The translations under genes were made by a program, and so were the position numbers. Below, in pieces: positions 44,480-56,000 of a stretch of 64,000 nucleotides of DNA (position 1 is the first letter of the stretch; each line of letters starts with the position of its first letter). This DNA is from Kondoa malvinella. Lineage: Eukaryota > Basidiomycota > Agaricostilbomycetes > Agaricostilbales > Kondoaceae. Location: positions 124,001-188,000 of the forward strand of contig BCIM01000006.1 of NCBI GenBank assembly GCA_039545315.1, given 5' to 3'. The notes beneath the pieces were generated by a model. It was given only the letters and a program-made list of their open reading frames with translations. It was not told the DNA's origin and made no database searches.

Positions 44480-47091
44480 TCAAGCACGCGCCCAAGAAGC
44501 CAGTACCTCCACAAGGTGTCGACCAAGCTGTTGACCGAGCTGTTGACCGAACTTCCAGAAAGGCCTAGCTTCATCTTCAACCACAGGTATAGCAGCGATT
44601 TCGACGAGTGCATTGGCTTCAGTCGAAGGCCTTGGTGTCGGCTCGATCCAGAGACCAACATGACGAGCAAGTTCTTCTTGAGAGCAGGCATACTTGGTAA
44701 ACGAAAAGTTCTGCTAGAACGAATCAGGACGATGTCGTTTGTTACTTAGCGAACAGACTTACTGTCTCGAGCTGTTCGATTGTAGGTCGATCCGCAGCAT
44801 TTGGACGGAAACAAGACCATAAGTGGAATCCAAGAGCGCGGCAGACTTCATTAGGTGATCTCCGCAAGCGACGGATGTCTTGCTGAACAATAGCTTGAGT
44901 TTGTATCTGACGAGCAAAAGCGACTTCATAGATAGTGCCTACGTAAGCGATCAGAAAAGAAAGAAGAAGATAGATTCCAGGCTTACAGGCTAATGCCCCG
45001 GATATCGACTGGATAAGGGCGATATACAATTGGTCGATCGAACTTCAACTCCGGCGCCGTGTACCCTGGCGTACCGCAGCAGGTAGTAGTGACTTGAAAT
45101 GGAGACGAGACTTCCTTAGAGAGACCAAAATCAGCTGGAAAAGGGTAATGAGAAAGGTGAAGAGCAATGAACAAGAGAGAACTGACCAAGTTTTGACAAC
45201 TGCTTCATCAAAGACGAGGAAGTTGGGCATCTTGATGTCTCGATGACTGACGCCGTTTTCGTGAGCAACTCGGACGGCTTTGATCATCTGCAAAAGGTGT
45301 CAGACATGAGACTTCGGGCGGAAGAAAGAACTAACCTGAACCGTCAAGTTGGACACCATGCCCATAGTCAATTTGTTGTTGCAGACGAGCTGATGGAGAT
45401 CTGATCTTGCCAATTCGAGGAAAAGCCAGCGGATTCCGTTGGGCGTGATGAAATAGCGGACGTATCGGACAATGTGTTCGCAGCCTTCCAGTCGCATTGT
45501 GTTACCGATCTCGATCTGGCTGTAGTGGTCTTGGCCTGGGGTATCGGCAAGGAGTCTCTTCAGAGCGAAGGTCTGTCCAGTCTTGACATTTTCAGCAAGA
45601 TAGACTCCTGCTTGACCGCCTTTGCCCAGAAGCTTATGAATGACAATATCGGCCTTGAGTAGTTGCTGGCAGTCCTCGGCTGTGAGCGTCTGCGAGGTAA
45701 AGACTTTCTTGACTTTCGCTTCGGAGATTTTTCGTCGAATCTGGTCGGTGGATAAGCACAAGCAAGAGTGTAGGAAGAAGCGAGACTGACTTGAAATACC
45801 TTCTTGGCTAGGACACAAAGTCAGCTTCCGCAAACAAGACCACAATGAAGATCCATACCTGGCTTGGCCACTCGTGCTCTTTTGTGCAATGTCTCGGAAA
45901 CAACAGCCTTTGCTGGTGATGGCGGCTCGTGTCTTGCCCCTGTAGGCTGCTCAGTACAGTGCGGCAGGGCAGACAGGGAAAGAGACATACTTTTCGCGGG
46001 ACGCGTTGTCGAAGCGGAAGTAGCAGTAGACTGTAGCAGTATACGTGAGCATTGACAATAAGGCAGCCGGTTGAACGCACGATCGAGTGGTGTACAACAA
46101 GCGAATCTGAAAGAGAGACTTAGTGTGCTTTCAGTTGGGTGTAGAAAAGCGAAACGAACCTGAAAGTGCGCTTGCCTCATCCGAGCTACTGTCGCTAGTA
46201 TCTGAGCTGTCCGAGCTGAGGCCAAAGACCACCTTGCCTGCAAAGTCGGAGTCAGCAAGGGAGCAAAGTAAAGACTGAATAAGCTTACGCTTTGGCTGAA
46301 CTTTCAACTTCTTGTTGGCTGCACCAACTCCCGCATCCTCATCCTCCTCACGCTGAAGAACCTCCGTCAGCTAAAACGAGAGATTCGCTGGAAGTCACTC
46401 ACGCTGACGCATTCATCCTTCCTGGGCGCAGGAATGTTGTAACATTTGAGGAAGAATTCCTTGAAGACATCATTCTGTATAGGAGAGAAACACGCGCAGA
46501 GTCAGTAACGTGTGCTGAAGAACGTATGACTTAGGATGTGTGGAATCAGGAAAACATGGCAGCGAATGCCCGGCACTTGCGACGGAGGAGGTCCAAGGCG
46601 GGCAGTTTCTTGCAGTATAATAGACCAGGCATCTGGCGGCGCTTTAGGAGATGTATTTACCAGGGCGGCCGGGATCCAGGTCTTGTTGCAAGTCAATGTC
46701 AAGCCGAAGAGCCGCTTGGACAAGAGTTGAAAGAAAAAGTGCAAAGAGGGCGGAAAGAGGGCGCACGAGGATGAGGAAACTAGAGAAGGGTAACTTACAT
46801 CAGCAGGAAGAGTTGCTAGTACTGCAGCTGCGCGATCAAGCTTATTGATTTCCTTGGACTCTTTCGTGGTTTCGAGCTTGGCTTGAAGTGCGGAAGAGGT
46901 AGAGAGGGCTAATCCGGTAAGGAAGCGGGCGCGTGGGAGGCGAATGAGAGAAGGGTCGAGAAAAGCTTTGTGGAGCTCGATCAGAATGGCCAATTTGACT
47001 GTAGTTGCGGTGACGATTTCGATAGCGATTCGCGTTTGCTCAGCAGTACGTTTAGGGAAGATCGGTTTGTGGAGCGTGTTGCGGAGAGCCA
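44480..47091 (-). CDS. Ser/Thr protein kinase with unrecognised N-terminal region
   Basis: N-terminal third: start MALRNTLHKPIFPKRTAEQT, helical, followed by TWIPAALVNTSPKAPPDAWS, NDVFKEFFLKCYNIPAPRKD, an acidic Ser stretch (GLSSDSSDTSDSSSDE) and a Pro-rich linker (RHEPPSPAKAVV). Kinase domain: glycine loop LLGKGGQAGVYLAEN, Lys in FALKRLL, HRDIKMPNFL, DFGLSKEV, activation loop TTTCCGTPGYTAPEL, then VDIRGISLGTIYEVAF in place of the usual DVWSLG, and RPNAADRPTIEQLE near its end. The join before DFG does not keep frame (see findings). C-terminus ends LASWARA, stop 44480-44482. The N-terminal and kinase parts are joined by plausible introns, but a two-gene reading is not excluded. Confidence 0.72.
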
Positions 47092-47735
47092 TGGCGCGTC
47101 GTGATTGATTGAGGCGGATAGAGGATGGGCAGATCGACTCAAGAGCACAAGAAAAGTGAAAGACGAAAAGGCAAGTAGGAAAGAAAAGGAAATGAGTCCC
47201 AGCACAGTATACGGTCATACAGGAGTCGGCTGCCAATGCAATGAACAACATAGTTATATTCTCATTCTCATGACGGACCAAAGACTTGGTAGCGGCTCAT
47301 CGCGCAATTCCAAGGCCGCGAGCACAATGGAGACCTTCCACATTCGGAGTAGCGCGGCAGCACAGGGCGAAGGGTCGTCACGCGCTTTGTGAAACGACTG
47401 GAATGCTAAAGCGATGGATCGGCCGTTGAGCTAGCAGCTGCACGCAAAAACACCGCCGCAGTGAAGAGCAGCATACAGATAGACAAGGAGCAAGGAAACG
47501 CAGGCTAGACATAAAGCGAGGAATCGCATGAGGTGACAGAAAAAAGTCGACCACTCTCGAAAGGAACAGGACAAGACGGCATGTCAAGAGCCGCAGCAGA
47601 ATTGTAGCAGACCTAAGACAGGCCAGACAGAGCTCTAGGAAGCGAGACGACACATCGGGCATGGCCGGATCTTGTCAAGACCTGCATGTCAGTGCGAGGT
47701 TGGAGAGCGATAGTCACTTTTGAGGAAACAAGAAT
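47092..47735. other. Divergent intergenic region
   Basis: Between the kinase start (minus) and the mitochondrial-type gene (plus). A 94-codon minus-strand frame at 47378-47662 starts MPDVSSRFLELCLACLRSAT and is hydrophobic, but it has no recognisable features and may be chance. Confidence 0.4.
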
Positions 47736-48695
47736 ATGATGAGACCAGTGTCAACTCGACTAGCAACTCGGTTAGCAGCCAGCCGCACTGCCACGGCTGT
47801 CCCTAGACGATGGGGTTCCACTGCAGGCGAAACAATTCGTGAAGGAGCTCAGAAGGCCAACACGAGCTCAGACACGCCTTGGGCTATTGGTGCATTGCTC
47901 GTATGGGTCCCTTGCCTTGGTCAGTAGTCGCAAATAGTGTCCAAAAAGGGGCAGCAAGTTTATATTCCGCTATAGTCTATTTGACTGCACCTCAAGACAC
48001 CAAGGATAAAATCAAGCACACAGTCCCTCATCCAGCTGCTCGCAACTTTGGCATGTCTCGCCAACCAAAGGACGAACCTGAAGATGAACTAGCTGTTGCG
48101 CCAGAAGAGGAAGAACATGCACCGATCCAAGACTCGGACGAACCTGCTGGACAAGAGTCTTCTACTCACGTCCAAGTCGACCAGAAGAAGGATAGACCTT
48201 GGCAAGGTAGCGAAACTTTCAAGACGCCTAGGGAATCTCACCCTGGTGTGAACCATACTTTGGAAGAGATGGCAGAGGAAAGAGATGGAGACAATGTCAG
48301 CAGGCAGAAGAACAGCACTGACAAGGGTCCTGCGTAAGTTTGACCATGTTAAAGATGTAATTCGGGGGTGACAAGTCTGATAGCACATTGCAACCTGACG
48401 ATGGCAAGCTTCACCATGCTGCCAAGTTGGCTCAAGATGGCGATCACCACGACCCAAAGAAGGGTCAGGCCAAGCGTGAGCAGGAAAAGTCGGAATCTGG
48501 AGGAAAGAAGCCCATGTCTGTGAGTCTAATTTGTCTCGAGGAAGGAGATTAGTTTGCTGATGTTGACGCTTCCAGGAGCAAGAGATCATGGATGCACAGC
48601 ACTCTGAGAAGGAGGCAGAAGTTGGTGAGTCAGACTTTGTGCATTAGTGCCCTATGGTCGCTCATCTCTTGCCGCCAGACCCTAAAGACAAGTAG
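47736..48695 (+). CDS. Probable mitochondrial membrane protein, fungal-specific
   Basis: The N-terminus MMRPVSTRLATRLAASRTAT is Arg/Ser/Ala-rich and lacks acidic residues, as in a mitochondrial presequence. After intron about 47919-47975 the frame reads DTPWAIGALLVWVPCLVYLT followed by APQDTKDKIKHTVPHPAARN, giving one TM helix. The rest is acidic and Lys-rich with GDDKK-type low complexity, HAAKLAQDGDHHDPKKGQAK, and ends VDPKDK at TAG 48693-48695. Three more short introns occur. The pattern of presequence, a single helix with an SPQDTKDKI-like motif, and a polar tail is one I have met in fungal uncharacterised proteins, but no function is known to me. Confidence 0.72.
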
Positions 48696-48825
48696 AAATA
48701 GTATACTTTGCACATCAATGCAATCTGCAGTCTATAGTGACAATGACACAAATGCGAATGGTGATACAATGCAGTTCCTTAGTCTCTCTCTATAGCCTGT
48801 TGCCCCAATCGATGCAATCACCTCA

Positions 48826-49217
48826 TCAGACCAACCTCTCTGTCCCGCTACTACTGCTGCTGCTACTCGATGGCGGAGGTGTCGAACTTTGCTTCTGTGG
48901 TATTGTTGAGCCATTAGGCGGTCGACTAGATGGATCGGACTGTTCGACTAAAAGCCTCTGTCGAGCTTCCATGACTCGTTTCTTTGCGAAATATTCCACC
49001 TGCCCACATACACTGAGCCTCTACTTAACAAGGTCATAAGTGCGTGCGGCCGTACCCAGCTCTTTGCGCAATCCTTCTCGAATCGCTTTCGATCGCTCAA
49101 ACACGCTCTGCCTTCTTCACCAGGTGCCAATACACCTTTTGCATCCAAGCAACCGAAATAAGCATCCCTAGCAGACCAACATAAATCCCTGGCGTTGCGT
49201 GAAGGCGGTTCTGCCAT
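48826..49217 (-). CDS. COA6: Cytochrome c oxidase assembly factor COA6
   Basis: CHCH protein of the mitochondrial intermembrane space needed for copper delivery to Cox2. What is seen: start MAEPPSRNARDLCWSARDAY, then FGCLDAKGVLAPGEEGRACL and FEKDCAKSWVEYFAKKRVME. The cysteines form the Cx9C...Cx10C arrangement of COA6, and CWxARDxYFxCLD and KSWVxYFxxxR are its hallmarks. One intron splits KSW and VEYF (about 48990-49050). The C-terminal 40 residues are Ser/Pro-rich and poorly conserved. The start codon lies 15 bp from that of the divergent GatA gene. Confidence 0.93.
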
Positions 49218-49232
49218 TTTGAGAGCGGTGTA
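49218..49232. promoter_or_regulatory. 15-bp gap between two opposing start codons
   Basis: COA6 (minus) begins at 49217 and GatA (plus) at 49233. Each gene's 5' UTR and core promoter must lie inside the other's coding region, or both must have almost no leader. Both start codons are supported by conserved N-terminal sequence close by. Confidence 0.7.
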
Positions 49233-51072
49233 ATGAGGTCAAGCTTGATAAGTTGTAAGCGAAGGAGGTTAAGCACTGTAGCTGCGAATGAGTGGAATGC
49301 TTGGACATATGTCTATCCTGGTATGCTATCCCTCAAGTCGTCGAGGCCTCAGCTGAAGTATACATCAGTCAGGCAGGAAGTCGGGGAGGGAAGTATGAAA
49401 GATTGGGATGTAGGAATCAAGGATATCTTCTGCACAAAGGATGCACCTACTACTTGTGCTTCAAAGATGCTCAAAGGTCAGTCTATCTTCAAGTTTTATG
49501 TGCATGAATTCAAGGGTAAGGAAAGATTGGACACCGCCGTATGATGCTACTGTCGTCAAGCTAATGCGCGAGAATGGTGCTCGTCTGATAGGCAAAACCA
49601 ACATGGATGAGTTCGGAATGGGGTCAGCTCATCGACCTACCCTTCTTGATCAGACTGACATTCGTTCAGGTCAGCCAACGTACATTCAGCTTTTGGACCC
49701 GTCACCAACCCCGCCAGACCAAAGAATAACACAGAAGATCGCTCAGCAGGTGGCTCTTCAGGAGGATCAGCAGCTGCCGTTGCATCCGGTGCATGTCGGA
49801 TGTAGGCTCTTCTGATCAGTTCAGGTGATCCCGTGTTGAGTTATCAGAACTACAGAGCATTAGCATCAGATACAGGCGGATCGACGCGCTTACCAGCTTC
49901 CTATTGCGGGATTGTTGGATTTAAACCTTCCTATGGTCTGCTTTCAAGGCATGGTTTGATAGCGTATGCGAGTAGCTTGGATACGGTAGGGATCATGTCG
50001 AGAGATATAGCAGATGTGCGGATAGCTTTCGGTATTTCCTCTCCAAGGCATGCGAGAATGCTGCTGATGATTTCCTCTAGATGCGCTGAATAAGGAAGAT
50101 GAGCAAGATCCGACAGCTGTGCCTCAACACAAGAGACGATTGGCCAAGAACTTGCATAAGGACCGCCTGGACCAGTCGTTATCTTCTACCATTCAAAGTC
50201 TACGAGTAGGCATACCTTCTGTCAGTCAACTCATATCGGGCAGTGTCTAGCTCACCGTCTTCCGTAGGAGTACTTCACAGCTGGTCTAGACTTCTCTACA
50301 TTACGACCGCTACGGACTCTCATTCGTACTTTGCGCAAAGCTGGAGCCACCATCAAACCCGTCTCGCTACCTTCGATACCAGAGACTCTATCTGCCTATT
50401 ATGTCCTGGCCAGCGCTGAAGCTGCTTCCAACCTGGCCAAATATGACGGCGTTCGCTATGGTGAGTCATTCGCTCGTCAATCAGGATCTAGCTAATGAGA
50501 TTCGCAGGTCATCGCACCAAAACAGCGACGCAAACCAAAGAGGGTCTGCAAGATGCCTACACCGCAACGAGGTACGAAGCGTTTGGGGATGAAGTCAAGA
50601 GAAGGCTTCATCTGGGCAAATTCGCCTTATCAGCAGAGTGAGCTTATTTTCCAATATCGATACTCTAAGCTGATCATTGTTCAGCGCTTTCGACAATTAT
50701 TACCTCAATGCACAAGCTGTCCGAGATCGACTTCGACAGGACTTTGATGATATCTTTTTCGCTCGGAACGTTCTGCGCAGCGACAAGAGCACTTCAATCG
50801 CATCATCGGAAAAGGTCGACGTGATACTTCATCCTTCGACTATATCAACAGCTCCTTTGTTGACGGCATGCACGAAAGGAGAGACTGATGAATACGGTCA
50901 AGATGTCTTGAACGTGCCGGCCTCTCTCGCTGGTCTACCAGCTATAAGTGTGCCGCTGGGCAAAGGTCAAGATGGGTGGCCCCTGGGCATGCAGATTGCA
51001 GGTCAATGGGGATCAGATCGCTTTGTTCTACATGTTGCAGAAGCAATGGGGTCACTCGTACGAGTACAATGA
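49233..51072 (+). CDS. HER2: Mitochondrial glutamyl-tRNA(Gln) amidotransferase subunit A
   Basis: GatA-type amidase that, with GatB and GatF or GatC, converts Glu-tRNA(Gln) to Gln-tRNA(Gln) in mitochondria. What is seen: a basic presequence-like start [19 protein letters not shown]; the amidase fold [20 protein letters not shown] with the catalytic Lys; [28 protein letters not shown]; the Ser-rich signature [20 protein letters not shown] with the cis-Ser; [20 protein letters not shown] with the nucleophile Ser; [20 protein letters not shown]; and a C-terminal [20 protein letters not shown]. Many short introns. The stop is TGA at 51070-51072. It shares its promoter with COA6. Confidence 0.93.
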
Positions 51073-51327
51073 CAATTGATTGATGCTTTCGATTTTTAAA
51101 TGACGATGTTACAAAGTGCTTTTTCCTCCTTTGTTGATTTTTTACAAGTTTCAGCTTCTGTGTGATGAATGCCTGGACAATGACGTGATGTAAGTGCTAC
51201 AGTGCTTGTGACGTGAACAGCTCTGCTGCTTTCGTTCCTTTCGTACTTCTTGGCATCAACATATGCTTTCGCCGGTTATGAGTCGGCGGTGAGCGAGATC
51301 CTTCGGACGAGACCTCTGTAGCCTTCA
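51073..51327. other. Convergent 3' region
   Basis: Lies between the GatA stop and the inferred stop of the Ecl1-family gene. T-rich stretches occur near 51100-51150, consistent with 3' end formation. No gene is recognised. Confidence 0.35.
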
Positions 51328-52617
51328 TCAGCAAGGGTCCACGTCCGAACGAACAGGAATTGCGCACCTCTGCCTTCCTCGGCGATCATTATCGTCATCC
51401 GAAGACTCCGCCGACTGCTGTTCGAAGTGAACAGGCATCGTCTGTGTATTCTCTTCTTCTTCATCTGCCGACTCTGGACTTTGTGCAACAGGTGAATCTC
51501 GGTATCTAGGCGAGATGTTCAGTTTCTCGCCTTTGAGCCAGAATGACATCACCTACAATTCCGCGAAACTCCAGGCATGTTTCGATCTGATGCTTCCACC
51601 ACTCGTCGGTGTCTTTTGACCACTGACCCGCTGACCACTGCTGATCCGTCTGAGCCCGCTCAAGCCAATCCTATTCACTGGTCCGTTCTCGGCATCTCGA
51701 TCACACTCTGAATCCGCATCGCTTCCATCCTCATCTTCATGCCCATCACCAAAGAAGAAGCCAGTGACCTGTTTCGCTGTGGCTCGAGGGGACAGTGCTC
51801 GGGATCGACGTTTGCTTCCCAGACTTGATGCAGTATGCAAAGATGTTTTCGAATCCTTCCGCGATCGTCGCCCATACGGTCCTCGAGTGACTGGAATGAT
51901 TGCAGCAGCGCCATCTGGGAGTGTGTGACATGTTGAGTCAACCCATGGTCCGGCCGAGACACTGTGAATTGGGCGAGGCCGAGGTGGAGGAAGCAAAGAA
52001 GAGGGTGAACCAGCTGTATGGCCTACTCTCCCATATACTGGCAGACTGTGCGACTCGCTGACTGCTTTAAGAGGTGTTGTACTGTTTTCGGCCGAATCAC
52101 GTCAGAAGGTGCATTCTGGCCAAGCATCGTCAAAGCACTCACGGAACGAGAGGGCTTGTGCGTCTGTATGAAGGCGCAGCTGTTACAGATAGTCTGCGAC
52201 GGGGAAAGAATTGAGGGTGCTTGAAATCTGAATCTTCGAGGCCACTGCCTGACTCTTCGTTTCCTCCTTCGGTCGTTGTTGGATTCGTTGACTCGTAGCC
52301 TGCGTCAGAAGTACTGTAATCGTAGTTCGTGTTGCTGCTTCGTCCGCCAGACCGAGAATCGGTACCGCTCGAAAGATGACCAGAGCCGCGCGAAGTTGTT
52401 CTTCTATTCGTCGTAAAGCTGAACGGAGACGTAGGCCTGAGAGCGTCCGTCTTTGCAGCGTCGCCTAAAGCTTGCATGAGGCATTCAGATGAGCAGTATG
52501 CTTGGCCGTGGACATGACTGATCAGACAACGTGTCGAGCATTATTTAAGGTTTCTGAGCAGACTAAGGTAACTCACGCGATCTGTGATTCGCAGGTGAGG
52601 CAATAGTCGAGGTCCAT
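51328..52617 (-). CDS. Ecl1-family zinc-binding protein (life-span regulatory factor)
   Basis: Members extend chronological lifespan in fission yeast and respond to starvation. What is seen: start MDLDYCLTCESQIA, the hallmark N-terminus with CxxC, and after an intron HGQAYCSSECLMQALGDAAK, giving the second CxxxC pair; together they would bind zinc. The remaining ~350 residues are disordered: SSGTDSRSGGRSSNTNYDY, AIIPVTRGPYGRRSRKD, an acidic EDEDGSDADSECDRD. A last intron at about 51503-51554 removes an in-frame TAG and joins SFAEL to YRDSPVAQSP; the end is RSDVDPC, TGA 51328-51330. It is much longer than Ecl1 itself. Start lies 33 bp from the divergent gene at 52651. Confidence 0.75.
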
Positions 52618-52650
52618 GGTTGAGCAAAGAGACCGAGGTAGGCTTGAGCA

Positions 52651-53022
52651 ATGAGTGAGAGACAAAAGGAGATGAGGAAAGCAAAGCAGTGCCCGAGCTG
52701 CCAAGAACCGCGTCGGTCAACCTACGGACGGCAAGTTCGGTATGTCTTGCTTTGGCTGAGGTGAGCAGTCAACAATCGAAGTCACTTTGGCTGTTTACAG
52801 AAGAAGTCAGGGCGGAAATATACTGCGGAAATGAGGAAGAGAGGTGCCCCGGGACCGAAATCGGTCATTGTAAACAAGGGAAAGAAACTTCTCGATCATG
52901 CCATCGCCAGTCTTGCGCGCGGGACGAGATCAGACCTGTTGGAGTCTTTCACTCTAGTTGCTACAGACAGACCAGACAACCATGAAAATCGTGCAATACA
53001 GAAAAATGCAAATGCAGTGTAA
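52651..53022 (+). CDS. Small CxxC-containing basic protein, not recognised
   Basis: The ATG at 52651 starts MSERQKEMRKAKQCPSCQEP, then RRSTYGRQ. Intron GTTCGG...ACAG (about 52732-52801) joins in frame to KKSGRKYTAEMRKRGAPGPK, SVIVNKGKKLLDHAIASLAR and GTRSDLLESFTLVATDRPDN, ending NANAV at TAA 53020-53022. The product of about 100 residues is basic, with one CPSC motif, and could bind nucleic acid or a metal. The first exon is less certain than the second. Another ATG at 52672 is possible. It converges on the debranching enzyme gene with 64 bp between stops. Confidence 0.55.
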
Positions 53023-53086
53023 CCCTTTTAACCTTTATACAACTCTATACTACTTTCCCTTCTCTTGCTTCTAGATTTGAGCATAA

Positions 53087-56000
53087 TCATTGCTCTTTCT
53101 TCATCGAGTAGATGTCATAGAGCACATCTGTCAAAGCCAAACGGATTAGTCACTGCCGGGCCCTGATCGATTACTCCAAGGGCTTACCTAAAATGGTACT
53201 TGCAGACCAGGCTTGAGTCCTGCAAGAGTCATGGCAGTAGGCGCCATTTTCATTAGTCTATTCGCAATAGTAAGCATCGACGTGACTTTTCGGTGCGTGA
53301 GACACACCAATTCGGGAATGCCTGCCCATGGATCGTTGCGCAAATGTTCTCTAGCTGGCGCAAGCTTGGAGTAAATGCTGTGTAAAGTGTAGTCGACATT
53401 CTGTGCCATCAAATGCAAAGTAAGCAAGAGACGAGGCTATACTTGAGATCTGCGCACCTGTTTGCCTTGGCCTACTTTCGAATCAAAGTGAAGGAAAGCG
53501 CGAAGGTAGTATCCAGCAGGCCAAGCCCATTCAGGTCCTTGATGGTAGCTAGGAAAGCCTGATAAGGCCGGACTTTGTCAAGAACAGGTCGAAACTCACT
53601 TTCTTCCTTTTGCAACAGCTGGATCACTCGAATCATTGGCGTTGTCGTAGTTGGGTCGGTACTCGTTGTCTGACGGATCGAGAGTCTTGATACCAAGGGG
53701 CCCGTAGAGCACATCTCCATACGTCTGAAGAGCGCCCAATGCGTGTTGAGGGTCGAAGAGTTCGGGTGCAACAGCCTTGTAAGCAGTGTGAGCAAAGCAA
53801 GAGGGACAAGTGAACTCGACTGACCATGGCGATAGGGAAGTTGGCTCTCAATTGATAGTCAGAATACTCGCGGCCAGCGCCAGAACCGACAACGTCCTTG
53901 TAAATGCCTCTTCGATTGATCAATTTGCTGTCGACGGCGTACTTGGAGTCCTCTTTTGGATCTGTCCAGAGATATGAGACTCATCTGTAAAGCAGATGCA
54001 AGTCCTTACCAGCAGGAACATAGTATTGCTCTTCGAAGCTCTTTTGGAGGAGATCGCCCCATTGCTTGTAAGTAATGAGTTTCTTGCCCTCCGAGGCTAG
54101 TATCGATGACTAAGTGCCGCATATGCGTCAAATTGCGCGCAACTCACATCCAATCTCTACACCCTTGAAGGGGAATTTGCCAGATTTGGACAGGCCATCC
54201 AACCAGCGTAGCGTACTCTTGAGCAGACCAGTAATTTCGACAGGGGCGCCATCACGAGCTGTACCAGGCAAACCTTTGGTGCCAGCTTTTTCGCTTTCGC
54301 CCATCTTGTCCATCCACGTGCCACAATTCAAGCCGCTGCCACCCTTGATCAATCCAGTCTTCCAGTCCGTCTCAATATCGATCTGGAAGCCTTCGGAGCG
54401 CATCTGCATGTCGAGCGCTGGACCAGCATTGTACTCGCGGAAGTGAATGCCAGATGCGTGTCGCTGAAGAATCTCTTGCAAGACTTCGGCAACGGTACTA
54501 CTGTAAGCATAGGCTTGTGGGTCGTCGTAAGGGATCCAAGTGTCGTCCTTGGGGAATCGACGCTTGGCGGACTCTTTGAGGAAGGCGGTGCCTTCAGGTG
54601 CGAGGTTGCAGTAGTCTTGGACGTTCTGCAAGAACCAGAAGGGAGAGTCGCGTGAGTTGTAGCGGGGAGTCTTGATGGAGTCGATCAAATTTGGGATTAA
54701 ACCGTGTTTGAGCGTCGAGGCGAAAGCCAAAAGATGAGCTCGAGCTTGGTCAAACTGTCCGGTAACGAGAAGAAGGCCCTATATCGCTGTCAGGTTGTGT
54801 CACGGTGGACGATCTGGCACTCACTCGAATTGAGATGCAGACGTCACGTCCCCAAACACGAGCCCAGCCGGCAGCGAAGTGTGGCAGACCGGCCGCCAAA
54901 GAAGGCAGCTCCTTGAAGGGATCGATGGAAGCAGACTTGACAATACCATTCATCTGAACAGAGCAAAGTGCCAAGCCGTGCGTGAAAGAGTGACTGGATC
55001 GCACAAAGTCGGACATTTGAGCCAAAGCAGAATCACGAGCAGCTTTATAGGCGGCGTTGATGATCATGGCAAAGTACTTGGGTCGCATGAAAGCTGGAGC
55101 CTGCTTGACGGCATCGAAGCGTTCTTTGAACCATCCGACGGCGCCTTTCAAATTAGGGAATGTGCTGATTTGTCTATAAGACGACAGCAGTCATCAGAGT
55201 TGAACAACACATCTAAGCAATGGCTCTCACTTCTCTAGACGCCCTTGCACATAGTCCAAAGCCCACGAGCCGTCGCGTAGATGTCCACAAAGGGGATGAC
55301 CGAGATCATTGTGACGCATGATGTGACGCAGAGGGTGCATCCAACCTTCGAGACCGCAGTATACCAAAGCACCAAGACCAGGAACAGAATAAACACCATC
55401 TTGACCTCCGGTAAGATCACGCTCTTCGCCATCCGCTCGGTAAAGTAGCACATTTAGGTCGATCAAATCGAGTTTCTGGAAAGCTTCCACCGCACCGGAA
55501 GAGCACAGCGCGCTGAGGTTCGGTGTGCTGCCCGAAGTAGTGAAGACCATCACGCTGCCAGGTGGGAAATAGTCCGGAACAACAATTTCGCTGAATTGAC
55601 CTTCGGTGTCTGATCTTTCGGCAGCTTCGACTGGTTTTAAGCTGGTGACTTTGACAGGAAGACCTTTGATGATGTATTTCTCTTCTGGAGTCTCGCGAGA
55701 TTCAACGTTGACTTCGTGACCCATCAGATACTTGACTTTGGTGCCGCGAAGCTTGATTGGCGAGACTGTAGTTTCAACCAGATAATCAGGAAGCTGCTTA
55801 AAGCTGGGGAGACTTGGGCATACTGTAACCACGATCTTTGCTAGTCCCGTTGAAGGCACAGTGAGCAATAACAAGAATGCCTTCATGCGTTCCAGGGTGA
55901 ACACGATGCGAGAAGATGTACTGTCATGTGTTGTCAGCACACTTCGCTTGGGAGCTGAATAGCACTCACGTCGTTCTCCTGATGCAAATGACCTTCAGCA

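Noticed and set aside
47378..47662. 94-codon minus-strand frame, hydrophobic, starting MPDVSSRFLELC
   Set aside because: No family features; the hydrophobicity follows from the purine-rich plus strand in a promoter-type region. Kept only as a note in the intergenic entry.
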